From assembly GCF_902459465.1 (NCBI RefSeq), contig NC_047076.1:8068146-8132145 (forward strand): DNA of 64,000 nt. The letters are read 5' to 3'. A program made the translations under genes and the position numbers. Below, piece by piece: positions 1 to 11,500 of this stretch; the first letter of the stretch is position 1; each line of letters opens with the position of its first letter. The DNA comes from Asterias rubens. Taxonomy: Eukaryota; Echinodermata; Asteroidea; Forcipulatida; Asteriidae. The notes below the pieces were generated by a model, which ran no database searches, was not told where the DNA came from, and saw only the letters and a program-made list of their open reading frames with translations.

Positions 1-315
1 CGTATCAATGCGCTTTAAGTTCATTTGGGCTAATAACTTTCCTTTAAACTTTCTCAACTCCCTGAGAAGTATACAGCCCCAACTGTCAGGCTCTAAGACA
101 ATATCTTTCAAACACAGTATCAACCTCTACCATCGCAGGTACCCATTTATACTCCTGGGTGAAGAGAAGCAATCATAGTAAAGCATCTTGGACAAGGACA
201 CATGTGTCACGACTGAGATTCGAACCCAGACTCCCATGACTTAACCACCAGAACTTGCTTAATTTTACACCCACGAGAACTTGAACTCGATGCTCTTAAC
301 TGCTCGGCCATGACA
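1..315 (-). repeat. tRNA-Leu-like SINE (minus strand, runs off window start)
   Basis: Read on the minus strand from about 315, the sequence starts with an A-box-like TGGCCGAGCAGTTAAG. A B-box-like GGTTCGAATC follows at about 215, then a body containing CACCCAGGAGTATAAATGGG. This is the layout of a tRNA-derived SINE. The head seems to carry an extra duplicated piece, so it is not an intact tRNA gene. The 3' end lies at or beyond position 1. Confidence 0.65.
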
Positions 316-346
316 ACCCCAAAACAAGACTGTAGACTATTATTCT

Positions 347-735
347 TTAAAGGCAATGGACACTATTGGTAATTACTTAAAATATTTATTAGCATAAAAC
401 CTTTCTTGGTGACAAATATAATGGGGAGAGGTTGATGGTATAAAACATTGTGAGAAATGGCTCCCTCTGAAGTGCCATAGTTTTCGAGAAAGAAGTAATT
501 TTCCACAAATTTGATTTTGAGACCTCAGAATTAGAACTTGAGGTCTCGAAATCAACCATCTAAACGCACACAACTTCGTGTGACAAGGGTGGTTTTTTCT
601 TTCAGTATTATCTCGCAAGTTCGATGACCGATTGAACTCAAATTTTCACAGATTTGGTTTGTTATGCATATGTTGAGATACACCAACTGTGAAGGCTAGT
701 CTTTGACAATTACCAATAGTGTCCACTGCCTTTAA
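347..735 (-). mobile_element. MITE-A copy 1, full length
   Basis: A foldback element of about 385 bp. It opens with TTAAAGGCAATGGACAC and closes with the inverse, GTGTCCACTGCCTTTAA. A central hairpin at about 517-560 pairs GAGACCTCA with TGAGGTCTC. TTAA at both borders fits a piggyBac-type TTAA target duplication, although TTAA could instead be part of the terminal repeat. There is no coding capacity, so it would be non-autonomous. Confidence 0.85.
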
Positions 736-2431
736 ACACACACTTATAAAAAAAACTCACTTTAAATGTATGCTTTTCAATTTTAATCCTCCTCATGGAG
801 TGAAGCAAATGTAGAAAAAAAAACCTCTAAAAATGTCTAAGTCTCGTAAAAATATTTCTGGTCCAGAAAAGGTTCAGAGCTCCAAAACCAGTGGTCTTCG
901 TGGAGATTTTCTTGAAATTTTGAAATCTTTTCTAGTATTTTGAAAGAGTCACAAGGCAATGTAAGATCAGGGGACACGGATATTCGTCTTGGAGGCTAAT
1001 CGGAAACACCAGACTTATGTTCGAAGTGACAAAAGAATAATATAAAATAATTGAAGTCCTTATTATTGTCTTGTTGTTGTAATCTTTATATTTATATAAT
1101 TGATTTTGGACAAAGTAATATTACAACTGATGTCCCTAATGTATTTTTTGAGTCAAACTGTTCAATTAAAAAAGAAAATTGTGTGGTGTAATCTAATTGA
1201 TTTGTTTGTTCAATTACTTACACAACGATTGCAATGAACATACATCTCATGCCATCACTTACCCTTAAATAGATATCTTTCAGGTGCCAGAAAATATAAC
1301 TGCTGCCCTCTTTTGAAAGTAAAATATTGAACACAAAATGTATCTGCTGCCCTCTTTGTTGCAACATAAATATTCAGCTACTCTGCATTCTGGCCTTGTG
1401 GAAAGACTGGTCCCCTGTCTTTATCCAAAAGGATAAAGTACTTACTTTTCAGAACCAGTAATTCAATTTCATTGAATACAATGGTTTCCTAGGATAAACT
1501 TGCAGTGACGTAAGCTTTCCATATCTGTGTTTGATTGGCCTGAGGTGATGAGGATACAGGTGACAACCATCACCTTGGACCAATCAAACCACAGATGTAA
1601 CGCTTAATTTCGGCCGTCTGCTAAATGCAGTGTGCACTGTGAACTTTACTTGCATGGAAGGTTTTTAAGTCTGTAGGATTTAACTGCAAATCTCCATGTG
1701 AAATGAATGTAGGTGAAAGGTGATAATGGACAGTTCTATTTACATGTACAGTATGTTGCAATAACACAGAACCATTTAGCATCAATCAGACCCACCATGC
1801 ACCCTGTCGCTCTGCATATTTTAACACTTTCTGAACAAAAAAGTTTACAAAAACAAGCTCATCAGCCCAGTCCTGGCAGTGGTCCTGGATGAGACTGGTA
1901 CGCGGGGGTGGGGGGCCAAGTGAACTGCAGCCTAAAGTAACAATGTGGTGCAATCAAACTATAGAGGGCAGTATCTCACTTCACCATTGACATCCCCCTA
2001 GAAACTGCCAATGAATGCACCAAATGAAGCCCATGCCCACTGCATTTATTATTGACACAATGCTTGTTGGTAAAGGTATTCCACACAAAGAAAAAAAAAA
2101 TGAACAAAAAAACAAACTACCAAACATGTCTGCCCTAAATGGCCTTTCAAACACAACTTATTTATAGCATTACATTTGGGTTTTTAGAGAAATTCCCAAC
2201 AGTGGAACAAGAAATAACAAAAACAAGTCCACACACAATATCTGTAGGATCAATTGAAAAAGAAGAAAATGTTTGCAATAATTTTAGCTGTGCCAGATCG
2301 TAGCACTAATACAGTCAGTACGTGTGATTAAAAACATAAAGCTTGGTACACACAAGTACCTTTCTAAAATTAGACACCTTGACTGAGATCTGGGTATTGA
2401 GCTTCTATACAGTGCAGTCTGTAAGTTTAAC
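736..2431. other. Intergenic, no gene seen
   Basis: AT-rich DNA with only short ORFs. It contains one imperfect inverted repeat (1507-1606, listed separately) and a short duplication of the phrase CTGCTGCCCTCTTT near 1296 and 1350. I see no coding exon I can support. Confidence 0.6.
1507..1606. repeat. Imperfect inverted repeat (foldback)
   Basis: The left arm at 1521-1550 (ATCTGTGTTTGATTGGCC then TGAGGTGATG) pairs with the right arm at 1569-1597 (CATCACCTTGGACCAATCAA then ACCACAGAT). The spacer is about 18 bases. It is probably the core of a small MITE, and I see no target duplication. Confidence 0.55.
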
Positions 2432-2819
2432 TTAAAGGCAGTGGACACTATTGGTAGTTACTCAAAATAATTATTAGCATAGAAACTTTAATTGGTAACA
2501 AGCAATGTGGAGAGGTTGATGGTATAAAACATTGTAACAAACAGCTCACTCTGAAGTGCCATAGTTTTTGAGCAAGAAGTAATTTTCCACTAATTTGATT
2601 TCAAGACCTCAGATTTAGAACTTGAGGTCTCGAAATCAACCATGTAAATGCACACAACTTGGTGTGACAAGGGTGTTTTCTTCTTTCATTATTGTCTCGC
2701 AACTTTGATGAGCGATTGAGCTCAAATTTTCACAGCTTAGTTATTTTATGCAGATGTTGAGATACACTAACTATGAAGGCTAGTCTTTGACAACTACCAA
2801 TAGTGTCCACTGCCTTTAA
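2432..2819 (-). mobile_element. MITE-A copy 2, full length
   Basis: Same family and orientation as the copy at 347-735. It starts TTAAAGGCAGTGGACACTA, has the central GAGACCTCA/TGAGGTCTC hairpin near 2605-2632, and ends GTGTCCACTGCCTTTAA. Its right end abuts the next MITE-A copy, which points the other way. Confidence 0.88.
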
Positions 2820-3762
2820 TAAAGGCAGTGGACACTGTTGGTAATTGTCAAAGACCAGTCATCTCACTTGGTGTATCTCAACATATGCATAAAATAACAA
2901 ACCTGTGAACATTTGAGCTCAATTGGTCATCATAGTTGAGAGATAACTATGACTATGAAAGATATGAATGAAATAAAAACACCCTTGTCACACGAAGTTG
3001 TGTGCTTTCAGATGCTTGATTTTGAGACCTCTAATTCTAAACTTGAGGTCTAAAAATCAAATTTGTGGAAAATTATCTTGAAAACTACGTTACTTCAGAG
3101 GGATCCGTTTCTCACAATGTTTTATATTATAACACCCCTTGCAAGTATTCTGCCTGCTCATTGGTTTAGAGCGCGTCACATGACATGTCTTAGTTTCGCT
3201 AGACGACGGCCGTGTGATAGTGCGTCAGTTTGCCATGCGCTAGTCCGAAGACTAGCACACGGCGCCGTGCGCTAGTCCGACAGACTAGCACACGGCGTGC
3301 AGTACCCAGACGTCCGTTGCGTGTACGAGGATGATAAATTAATAGTCTGTAACCATTTCGGATTGCACGACACTACATGCAACACAGTAAGTAAAAGTGT
3401 TTGCAATCTGTATTCGCGTCGTCCGTGGATTGTAGCATTCAGGTCTGTAACTTTATAATAATAGTACAGTATTTAGAAATGTTTGGGGTGTTATAAAAAA
3501 AATATTGACTGCTTTTACTTGTGCAATGGTTAAAAACTATGACTCCCTTGGTGATCCCCGGAGCGTTCTATTTTCCCGAGGCGAAGCCGAGGGAAAATAG
3601 AACGCTCCGGGGATCACCTCGGGAGTCATAGTTTTAACCATAGCACTCGAAGCAGTCAATATTTGTATACTATCAACAGCTCTCCATTGCATTGCTTGTT
3701 ACCAAGTAAGTTTTTATGCAATAATTATTTTGAGTAATTACCAATAGTGACAACCGCCTTTA
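2820..3762 (+). mobile_element. MITE-A copy 3, split by a nested insertion
   Basis: This copy begins with AAAGGCAGTGGACACTGTTG directly at the end of copy 2 and ends near CCAATAGTGACAACCGCCTT. The element is continuous with the family up to about 3126 (CAATGTTTTATA) and resumes at about 3666 (CTATCAACAGCTCTCC). About 540 bp of unrelated DNA therefore sits inside it, between two halves that are contiguous in every other copy. Confidence 0.85.
3127..3664. mobile_element. Composite foldback insertion inside MITE-A copy 3
   Basis: Two back-to-back inverted units are visible. The first, 3127-3496, is bounded by TTATAACACCCC and GGGGTGTTATAA and holds a 32 bp partial duplication (GCGCTAGTCCGA at 3237 and 3269). 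The second, 3500-3664, is bounded by AAATATTGACTGC and its inverse. Its heart is a nearly perfect hairpin with arms 3541-3584 and 3588-3630 (CCCCGGAGCGTTCTATTTTC and its inverse). The first unit shares ATTGGT..AGAGC.CGTCAC wording with the element at 62.58 kb. Whether these are one element or two successive insertions cannot be settled here. Confidence 0.7.
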
Positions 3763-4189
3763 AGGTCTCAAGACGCACCTCTATCCATTTCAATTTCTAT
3801 CATCTAAACTATGATCTCAGGCATGATTTTAGTCATTGGGAAAAAAAATTAGGAAAGTATTAATGAGTACAAAGGCTAGCCTACATGTACACATGGTGTA
3901 CAGTACTAGGTAGACTTTACAGGCTATTATTTAATCACAAGTTTTCAATTGTTCAAGGTCAAACAAATTGGAAATCAGACTAAAGTAGGAAGGATCATGT
4001 CTGGATCTTGATGGAATAGCACCCTAAAGACTTTGTTATGTTGTAATTGCTTGATCTCAATGTTGCTATGTCACATGGTACATGTAAGGGCAAGCTTGTA
4101 CCAGAAATTGTTCAAAACTAACTATTGGCCCAATTCACCTGGGCCCAGCTTTTAAAGATACTTGTACCCAGGGAGCTGAGATGGTTTTA
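3763..4189. other. Intergenic, no gene seen
   Basis: Unremarkable AT-rich sequence with no supported ORF, RNA or repeat. Confidence 0.5.
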
Positions 4190-4346
4190 AGGAATGAATA
4201 AGGCCCAGTGACCAGGGGTACTAATGTTGGAAGCGCTTTGACACACCCTTCCAGTGACCACGGGCACTGATGTTGGAAGCGCTTTGGGACGACCTTCAGG
4301 TGTATAAAGCGCTATATAAATTAAACTATTATTATTATTATTATTA
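4190..4346 (+). repeat. SINE/LINE 3' tail fragment
   Basis: It ends GCGCTATATAAATTAAACTA followed by (TTA)n. This is the kind of 3' tail seen on CR1/L2-like LINEs and on SINEs that borrow it. About 53 bp is duplicated in tandem: CCAGTGACCA...GGAAGCGCTTTG occurs from about 4205 and again from about 4252. Confidence 0.6.
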
Positions 4347-4650
4347 GCTCAACGGTGTATGATAAACTTTATATGTACACCCTGAATTGGTTGAGAAAGC
4401 AGGTTTGATAGAATAAACTTCATGCACAGAGGCAATTGCCTCCATGCCTCTTGGTGCCCCTTGAAATGTTCCTGTAGAAATTTAAACTTGCCTTCCTTCA
4501 TATAGTTGCCCTTACCAAGGAAAAAATGGCATACACTTGTAAAATCAATGGATCACCGGGTGCCACTTTCTAGTAAGTTTCCACCAGTCTTTAGGAAATA
4601 TTGCAGTGCCCTTAGGACACAACAAAATAATGGTCCTGGGAATTAACTTT

Positions 4651-4800
4651 GGGTGCGTTCGTTTAGCTTCCCCGGGGCGACCCCGGTGTATGGCGTTTTT
4701 TTTTTCCAGGACGAACGTGTGCAGATAATTACCCACGTTCGTCCTGGAAAAAAAAACACACACACCGGGGTCGACCCAGGGAAGCTAAACGAACGCACCC
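4651..4800. mobile_element. MITE-B hairpin copy 1
   Basis: A 150 bp palindrome. GGGTGCGTTCGTTTAGCTTC at the left is matched by its inverse at the right end, and the pairing continues inward through GACCCCGGTG and CCAGGACGAACG. The spacer is short. A second family member with the same ends lies at 61501-61751. There is no coding capacity. Confidence 0.8.
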
Positions 4801-6595
4801 ATTAGGGATATGTTGCAAGGCTCATATTTGTTGGGGGGAGGGGGGGGGGTACACAATATCAAGACTTATAGCTCAGAATCTTTACTGGACCAGGTTTTTT
4901 TTACAAGACCAAAATCAAAATAAAAAGAGATCAGAATCAAAATGGGAACATGGTTTTGTCTTCAAACTGTTTCATTCGAACAACACACTAAGAGAAGATT
5001 TATTTTTTTTCTAGATTGATACTCAGCAGAATTGAAAGATATTTGTGAGACTCAACCTACACATTTGAACATTGTTCTTTTGAGACCAAGATCTTGAATT
5101 GAAGAAAAATATTAAGGCCACTGGACCTGTCCTGTCTTGAACTTACCAGCCTGACACTGAAATCACTGGCCAGTGATTTCTGTGTAAAATTCAAGCCCTG
5201 TATTGGGATTAAATTTACACCAAACTTTCAGCGTCAAAAGTGGAGTTCCATTCATATGTTTTCCCTCACATACAAACGTGTCTAGTACTCCTACCAAAAG
5301 ACCTGTGAACCGAAAGACCTAGGTACCGGCAAGCAATGTTTTGTCAAAAACTGTCACAACTGTGAAATCAAACACTTGGTTCTCATTGAGCCTTTTGCCT
5401 TTACCTGGGCATTTTCAATTCACTGTTTATTTAAATGGGGGAGGTAGGATGGGAAGTTAACTTTAGACGCCCACTGCATGAGTTTATTAATGGTAAAATA
5501 GGAGACATTTCTAAGTACAGCTTTGCACAAAAGGTGAACCCACCCAACCCCCTCCAATAAAAATAAAATGGACGCACAAATCATGTTATCCTTTCAGTGG
5601 GCGACTACTACACCAAGCATTACAAAGTACAGCAAATTGTCACGTTCTCAATCTGATCAATATCATCCGATCTTGAAGGCCAGCCATTGGCAGCGGTTGA
5701 CTGACACATTATACTTGAAAATAGAATAGGATGCAGGCCTGTTGAGATTGAACACAGTAGCCCCGTGGCCCTGGGTTTAGGGTGGTAGCCTAGTCATAAC
5801 CTTGAGTCGGCTGTCTTACGGTTTATATACAGGTAATATGGCATGTTTCATATTATTTTTAAACTTTGTTGTCTTACGTTAACCCCAATTTGCACTCCAC
5901 AGAGAGGGCATGTGTACGTGCCTCTCTCATTGCCATGGTATTTACGCAAAAAATTGTATTCAAGGATAGGTCGATGATGAGGTACGCAACTTTTAATTAA
6001 CATTAGCCAACAGATCATTTGCTGTTTCCTGTTTTTTTTAATTAAGCTAGGACAATAGCGGTCAATCATGTTGCCCTTGCACTATACATTTCATAATATA
6101 ATGTACAAGAAATGTCTTTAAAGTGGGGATTGATTTACGCGTGTACAGGTGAACACAATAAACAATATTACAAATAAAACTGTTTGCTGATGAAGTCTAT
6201 TTTTCTCTAAATAAATATATTTGTTGACATGTTTCTATTTCTTGAGAATTCTTCATTTTTTATTTCCACCCAGTATACCTGATGTAAAATTTGTTTGATT
6301 CTAAATAAAAATTTCAAACCTTCACAGTACAGTAGGTTTGGTTCAAAATATTTTCAAATTAAGTTTCAATCAAAAAAATTATAATTTACAAATCAATTTA
6401 AACCCCAAAAAAACCATACGGTTATCCACTTTTATAATCGAAAAACGAAGCAAGCACATCTTACACACTGAAACAAAAACCAGATGAATTGTTTTTCCCT
6501 AGAGCATTCTATATCACAAAGTGCCTAAACAATACAAACACTGTTTACCAATCCACAAGTGGTGACTACACATCAGTTAAAAAAATCATAACTTT
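4801..6595. other. Intergenic, no gene seen
   Basis: A run of Gs at 4834-4851, a short hairpin near 5159-5180 (GAAATCACTGG/CCAGTGATTTC) and AT-rich DNA. A minus-strand ORF at 5848-6069 contains a CPLC word. I found no splice-flanked exon or second metal-binding pair to support it as a gene. Confidence 0.5.
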
Positions 6596-7000
6596 TTATA
6601 ATGAATAACATATCAGCAGCCGTATACATACACCATTCATCTGAGTAAAAACTTTCATTTCCCCCCCCCCCCCCTGCGGCAAGCCGCATGCACCAGCAGT
6701 AATCTTTTTCTCCGGGGCTAGAAACCCAGCCAGATACAAGTCTATTAAGTCCCGCACAATCTCCTTCTCCATCAGCCGGGTAATCCCCAGCACACAGGTA
6801 GACCAGCGACCCTGTGGGCACAGAGCCATATCCCCTTTAAGCCATTTTTAACCCCCACGAATGCGCACCTGAGGGGCTTTGGAAGAACACCCTGTCTGCC
6901 GTGCCCGCTGGGTCCCTCTGTGGCCATGGCCCTCATCCAAAGTCCAGGAACTAGTGACTCCGAACAGCTATTGACCGTGACCTTCCTGCTTGTTTCCAAT
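6596..7000 (-). other. Unassigned GC-richer open segment
   Basis: This block is noticeably richer in G+C than its surroundings. Two minus-strand frames stay open across about 6596-6829. One has an acceptor-like TCTGTGCCCACAG just before an open stretch. I recognise no protein family in any frame. A run of 14 Cs at 6661-6674 closes the block. It could be a decayed exon or a repeat fragment. Confidence 0.25.
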
Positions 7001-7604
7001 ATAGAGCCGACCCATCAGCCACCACTACCTCAACTTGCACTTCTCATCTTTGCTATGGCTAACACCCCTTCAATAAACGTCACTCAGTGGCTACAATCAC
7101 TCCCACCCCCAAGTACCGCCTATCAGTTCTGATGATGCACGTGTGCATAGGTCAAAGGTCCTCTCCCACTTTTAACTTAAAAATGATTGAGTATTGGGTG
7201 AGAGCATCCACTTACAATAGTGCACCTTAATTGGGAAGCATAGTCTTTTGGTCCTCACTAAATCTATACCGCTGATAACGATATACTACGTCAAATTGCA
7301 TCTGATCTACTATCAATAGTCAAAAGTGTGGGCTTCACTGACAAGGAATATTTTTGGTAAGAGAAATTTATCCGAGTCAATTACTAGATCAATTGATTTT
7401 TAATTTGTTTTTTTATGCTTCCAATAATCATAACAACTAAAATGTTATGCATTTTTGCATTTTGTTGGTGAAATTTTATAACAACATGCACAATGCTACT
7501 TCCAGTTATTTTTTTCACTCTCAAATGTTTTAATTTTTAAATTTATCTGATTTTTATTAATACAGTTGTCTAATATTGTTTGTGCATTCTTTTTCTCTCC
7601 CCAG
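7001..7604 (+). promoter_or_regulatory. P450 upstream region with 3' splice acceptor of a 5' UTR intron
   Basis: The bases just before the P450 start end in a pyrimidine tract and acceptor, TTTTTCTCTCCCCAG, at 7590-7604. The first coding exon therefore most likely starts at 7605, and at least one untranslated exon and the promoter lie further upstream. I cannot point to the transcription start. The rest of the stretch shows no other feature. Confidence 0.5.
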
Positions 7605-7634
7605 GTTTTTATTTCAACCAGCCAAACATTCAAG

Positions 7635-8532
7635 ATGCTTGTTACGTTGCTCGTTTATACCGCCACTGCAGTCGTGTTATCTTTCCTCATTTACTTCATC
7701 TATGAAGAGTATGGTTTCAGAGTGCTGAATCTCCCGCCAGGCCCTCGATCTCTGCCCCTCCTGGGGAACGTCCTTCAGATCAACCCAAAATGGCTTCATC
7801 TGTCCCTATCACAACTTGCTGAGAAATACGGCCATGTGTTCAGCGTTAAGTTTGGCAAGGATCGGGTGGTTATACTCAATAGGGCCGAGACGGTGAAATC
7901 AGCTTACAGCGGTGAAGCCATCACCAGCAGACCCAAGATATTCTCCATCGACTTCTTTTTGAGTAAGGGCTTTATGGCCTGCACCGATCGGCAAGACTTT
8001 AAGGTACATACTAAAGTGATGAAGCATGCATTCAGAGTGATCAGCAATTCAAGTTTAGGCTTGAAGCTGGCTAGAGAAGCTGAGAGCCTCATCCAGACAT
8101 TTGATGCGTATGGAGCACTCCCGTTTGACCCAAGAGACGACACCAATCTCGCCTCTCTGAATGTCCTCTACAACATCGCCTTCGGGAAACGATACCAGAA
8201 GGGGGACTCTGAGCTACAGGAGATCTTCAACTACTCCCACGACATCATGAAAGCTGTCTCCCCTGTACATCCCATCAACCTCATCCCCTGGTTACAGAGT
8301 ATTCCAAACCCCTGGATTGATCATCTCCAAAGCGCCAAGGATAAACGTGACAATCATTTGTTGAGTTTGTATCAGCAGCACATTGATACATACGAGGAAG
8401 GGACCATACGTGACATGGTTGATGCTCTTATCCGTGTGGCTAAGAAAGCAGAAAGAGAAGGGGATAGACATGTATTGGATCTGCTCTCACCGGAACACAT
8501 CACCACAAACATCTGGACAATTTTCTTCGCAG
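7635..8532 (+). CDS. P450 coding exon 1
   Basis: Encodes the membrane anchor, the proline hinge, the A-H helices and the start of the I-helix (residues 1-299 plus one base). The donor is CGCAG/GTACGT. A long first coding exon after a non-coding exon is also the CYP1A gene layout in vertebrates, which is supportive but not decisive. Confidence 0.95.
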
Positions 8533-11500
8533 GTACGTCTTAAGATATTTGATAGGTAGTTGCATTAAGCCAATGAATAGAAACAATGTTGTAATTTTGA
8601 ATATATTTCTTTAGAAGTAATTTCTTCAGGGAAAAGCGATTAGATGTTTAGAGCTTTAAAGTAATGGGAAAAACTTCAGCAACCCTTTTCCTTTTTGTTG
8701 TTTGAAATGTGGAACATGATTAAGCATGGCTGGATTAAAAAAAATTGTTTCACGTAAAGTGTTAAGTTAGAGAGAAAGTTTTTGATTTTCCAAACTAAAC
8801 ATCTCTTTTAAAAGTTTATTTCTTTAACACAAAAAGTGTTTCAGAAAATTATACTGGTTGATGTATAAATGTACAGTCCATTGAAGGTAATTTTGTAGCT
8901 GCACAAAATACAACCATTTTAAATTGATTAACAACACAATTATTTTACAAATAATTTTAAGATTGATTTATTCTAAATATTTTCAGGTACTGACACAGTA
9001 TTGAATGCTCTATTGTGGGTATTCCTCTATATGGCAGCATTTCCACACATCCAGCACCGAATACAGTCCCAACTTGATGACACAATTGGCCACGAAAGAA
9101 TGCCCTCACTCGATGATGAACAAACACTGCCACTTCTCAGTAAGTACCAATTAAATATCACAGTAGCCATGACGGGGCAATTGAAATAAGGGCATGGTGC
9201 CCCCGTTTTCAGGGCGTACAAGGTGTTTTATACATTCCTCAAATTTACATAACAAAATGTACATGTACCTATAACAAAATGTACCTGTCACAAATCTGTA
9301 CTTTATGCGGACTTGATTTTTTTTTTTTTACGGGTAAGGGCACCAAGGCATGTTCTCATTTGGTGTTTTTTTGTTTTTACGGGTAAGGGCACGAGGCATG
9401 TTCTCATTTGTAAAGGAAACATCTATAATGAGGAGATTATAAATTCCTACTGGAAGATTTCAAAGAGCACCAAGGCAATGCACAGGGACAACATAGGCAA
9501 AAGCCTCAAGTGGAGTATCATGGATTAGCAACTGAATTCAGTTTCTTGTACTATGTTTGATCCTTTTTAAATTTCTTTGAAAACAACTGCACTTGTTTTG
9601 GTCCACTTGATTTTAATTTTTAAGATCTCAAATTAACCCAGGCACAAACAGCAATGGCTGTGGGTGCCTTTCTATTTTTTCAAATAGAATTTTACATTTT
9701 CTCTCTAAAAAGTAAGGTTGACTGGGATAATTTCTGTGCCATTTAAAGAATGAAGTTAAAGGCATGAAAATGAAAGAACTGAACTGCAGCCACTGAGTTA
9801 TTCAATATTTTGGTATCCGTGGGCAATGCAAACTTTTTTTCTTTTTTTAACTCTAAAAATGTGCATTACTTTTATTTTATCTAATCTCACATCTACATGT
9901 AATCTCATGTGAGAGTGAGTATGGTATTGTACTGTATAAAAAACCAATAACAAACAATCAAGGCTGGGTTATGTTTTCCAATGCATAAGATTGTTATCTT
10001 CCTTTCTTCATTCAGGAGAAAAACAAGCAATGGAATGCGAATTCTGTCTTCTTCTACAGAAACTTTGTAAAACTTTCAACCAAAAGTGTTTTACACAAAA
10101 TTCTGGAAAGATAAACAACCATATAGGCAATCATTTTACAGAATTAAAGGAGCTTTTATTTGAAATGGCATTTATTTTTTTATATTTTTTTTTCCTTTGC
10201 TTTTACTTCAGGTGCAACCATCTATGAAACACTCCGGTATAGTTCGTTATCCCTTCTGGGTGTTCCACACGCAGCCGTGAAAGACACAGAAATAGATGGA
10301 TTCTGCATTCCCAAAGGTAAATATTGGATTTAAATATATTCTATTTATTACTTCTGGTGCTAAAACATAGGATTTAAACTGCCTCTAGCCACTTGACCAG
10401 TTCGGTGTTCTAGTGCTCTAGCACTGCAAAGATTATGGGTTCCAATCCCCCAGAACTTGAGAAAATACTGAGTATAAATGGTGCCTAGTACACATTGATG
10501 TACAAATGTACAAGGGTTAAAAAAAAAAAAAAATTGTAATTCTGGCTGAAGCTTAGGATTCTCAATTCTCAGAAGAGTGAACAAAGTCAGTATCAATATA
10601 CAAGCAAATACTGAGTATAAACTTTGCCTAGTACACATTGATGTACAAATGTACAAGGGTTAAAAAAAAAAAAAAATTGTAATTCTGGCTGAAGCTTAGG
10701 ATTCTCAATTCTCAGAAGAGTGAACAAAGTCAGTATCAATATACAAGCCAAGAACCCATGGAGAGAAGTTTCAGTTTCAGATGTGGGAGGAAAACCTCAG
10801 AAAATCATTCCGCGAAAAACCTCTGCAATCAGGTAGGGACTGAACTGAAAAACCCAATCCATTTAGTTCCCCCAGCATGAATCGAACCGGGGTCCTAAAG
10901 GTGGACAGCCAGAAAAGACACCACTATGCCAACCCGACAAGACAGACAATAGAGCTGCGTGGGAAGTGATTGCTTAAATATGAAATAATTTCTTTGCAAT
11001 TCTGTCTACAAAACTGTGAAGAAAACATAAACCAAGCAGACTGCAATGTTGGTCTTTTAAAGAGGATTGTATTTCATTTCCTGCACTCCAGATATTAAGG
11101 AGGTTGATGTTTGATTTGTAAGCACCAAGTTTATTACATTTTAATCTTGAGCAGAGCACATTGTATTGGCACTAAAGTACTGAGACCAACTCCATGAAGC
11201 TGTTATTAGGTTTAAAGCATTCAAATATCTTCCCGAGCAAAAATAGGACACCAGCTCAAACACTTGAATCAATGCGCATTGCCTCAGGTGACTAATACAA
11301 CATATTGTTTTAAAACGGTATGAGTTGTGATCTGCATTTTGCATACTGTCTACTCCTACTTTTTGTTTTACACACCACACAAAACAATGTGTCTATACTC
11401 TAAGCTGAGAAATCTAATTGATGCTAACTACAATGAATGTATGACTCTTGTTTCCCCCCCCCCCCATCCTCCTTTTGACCTTCTCAGGGGGGGGGGTCAA

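Noticed and set aside
5848..6069. Minus-strand ORF with a CPLC zinc-finger-like word
   Set aside because: There is only one Cys pair, no matching second pair at finger spacing and no splice signals that I can defend.
9140..10211. A missing P450 exon in intron 2
   Set aside because: The exons on either side join in phase, and the protein is continuous with related P450s at that point.
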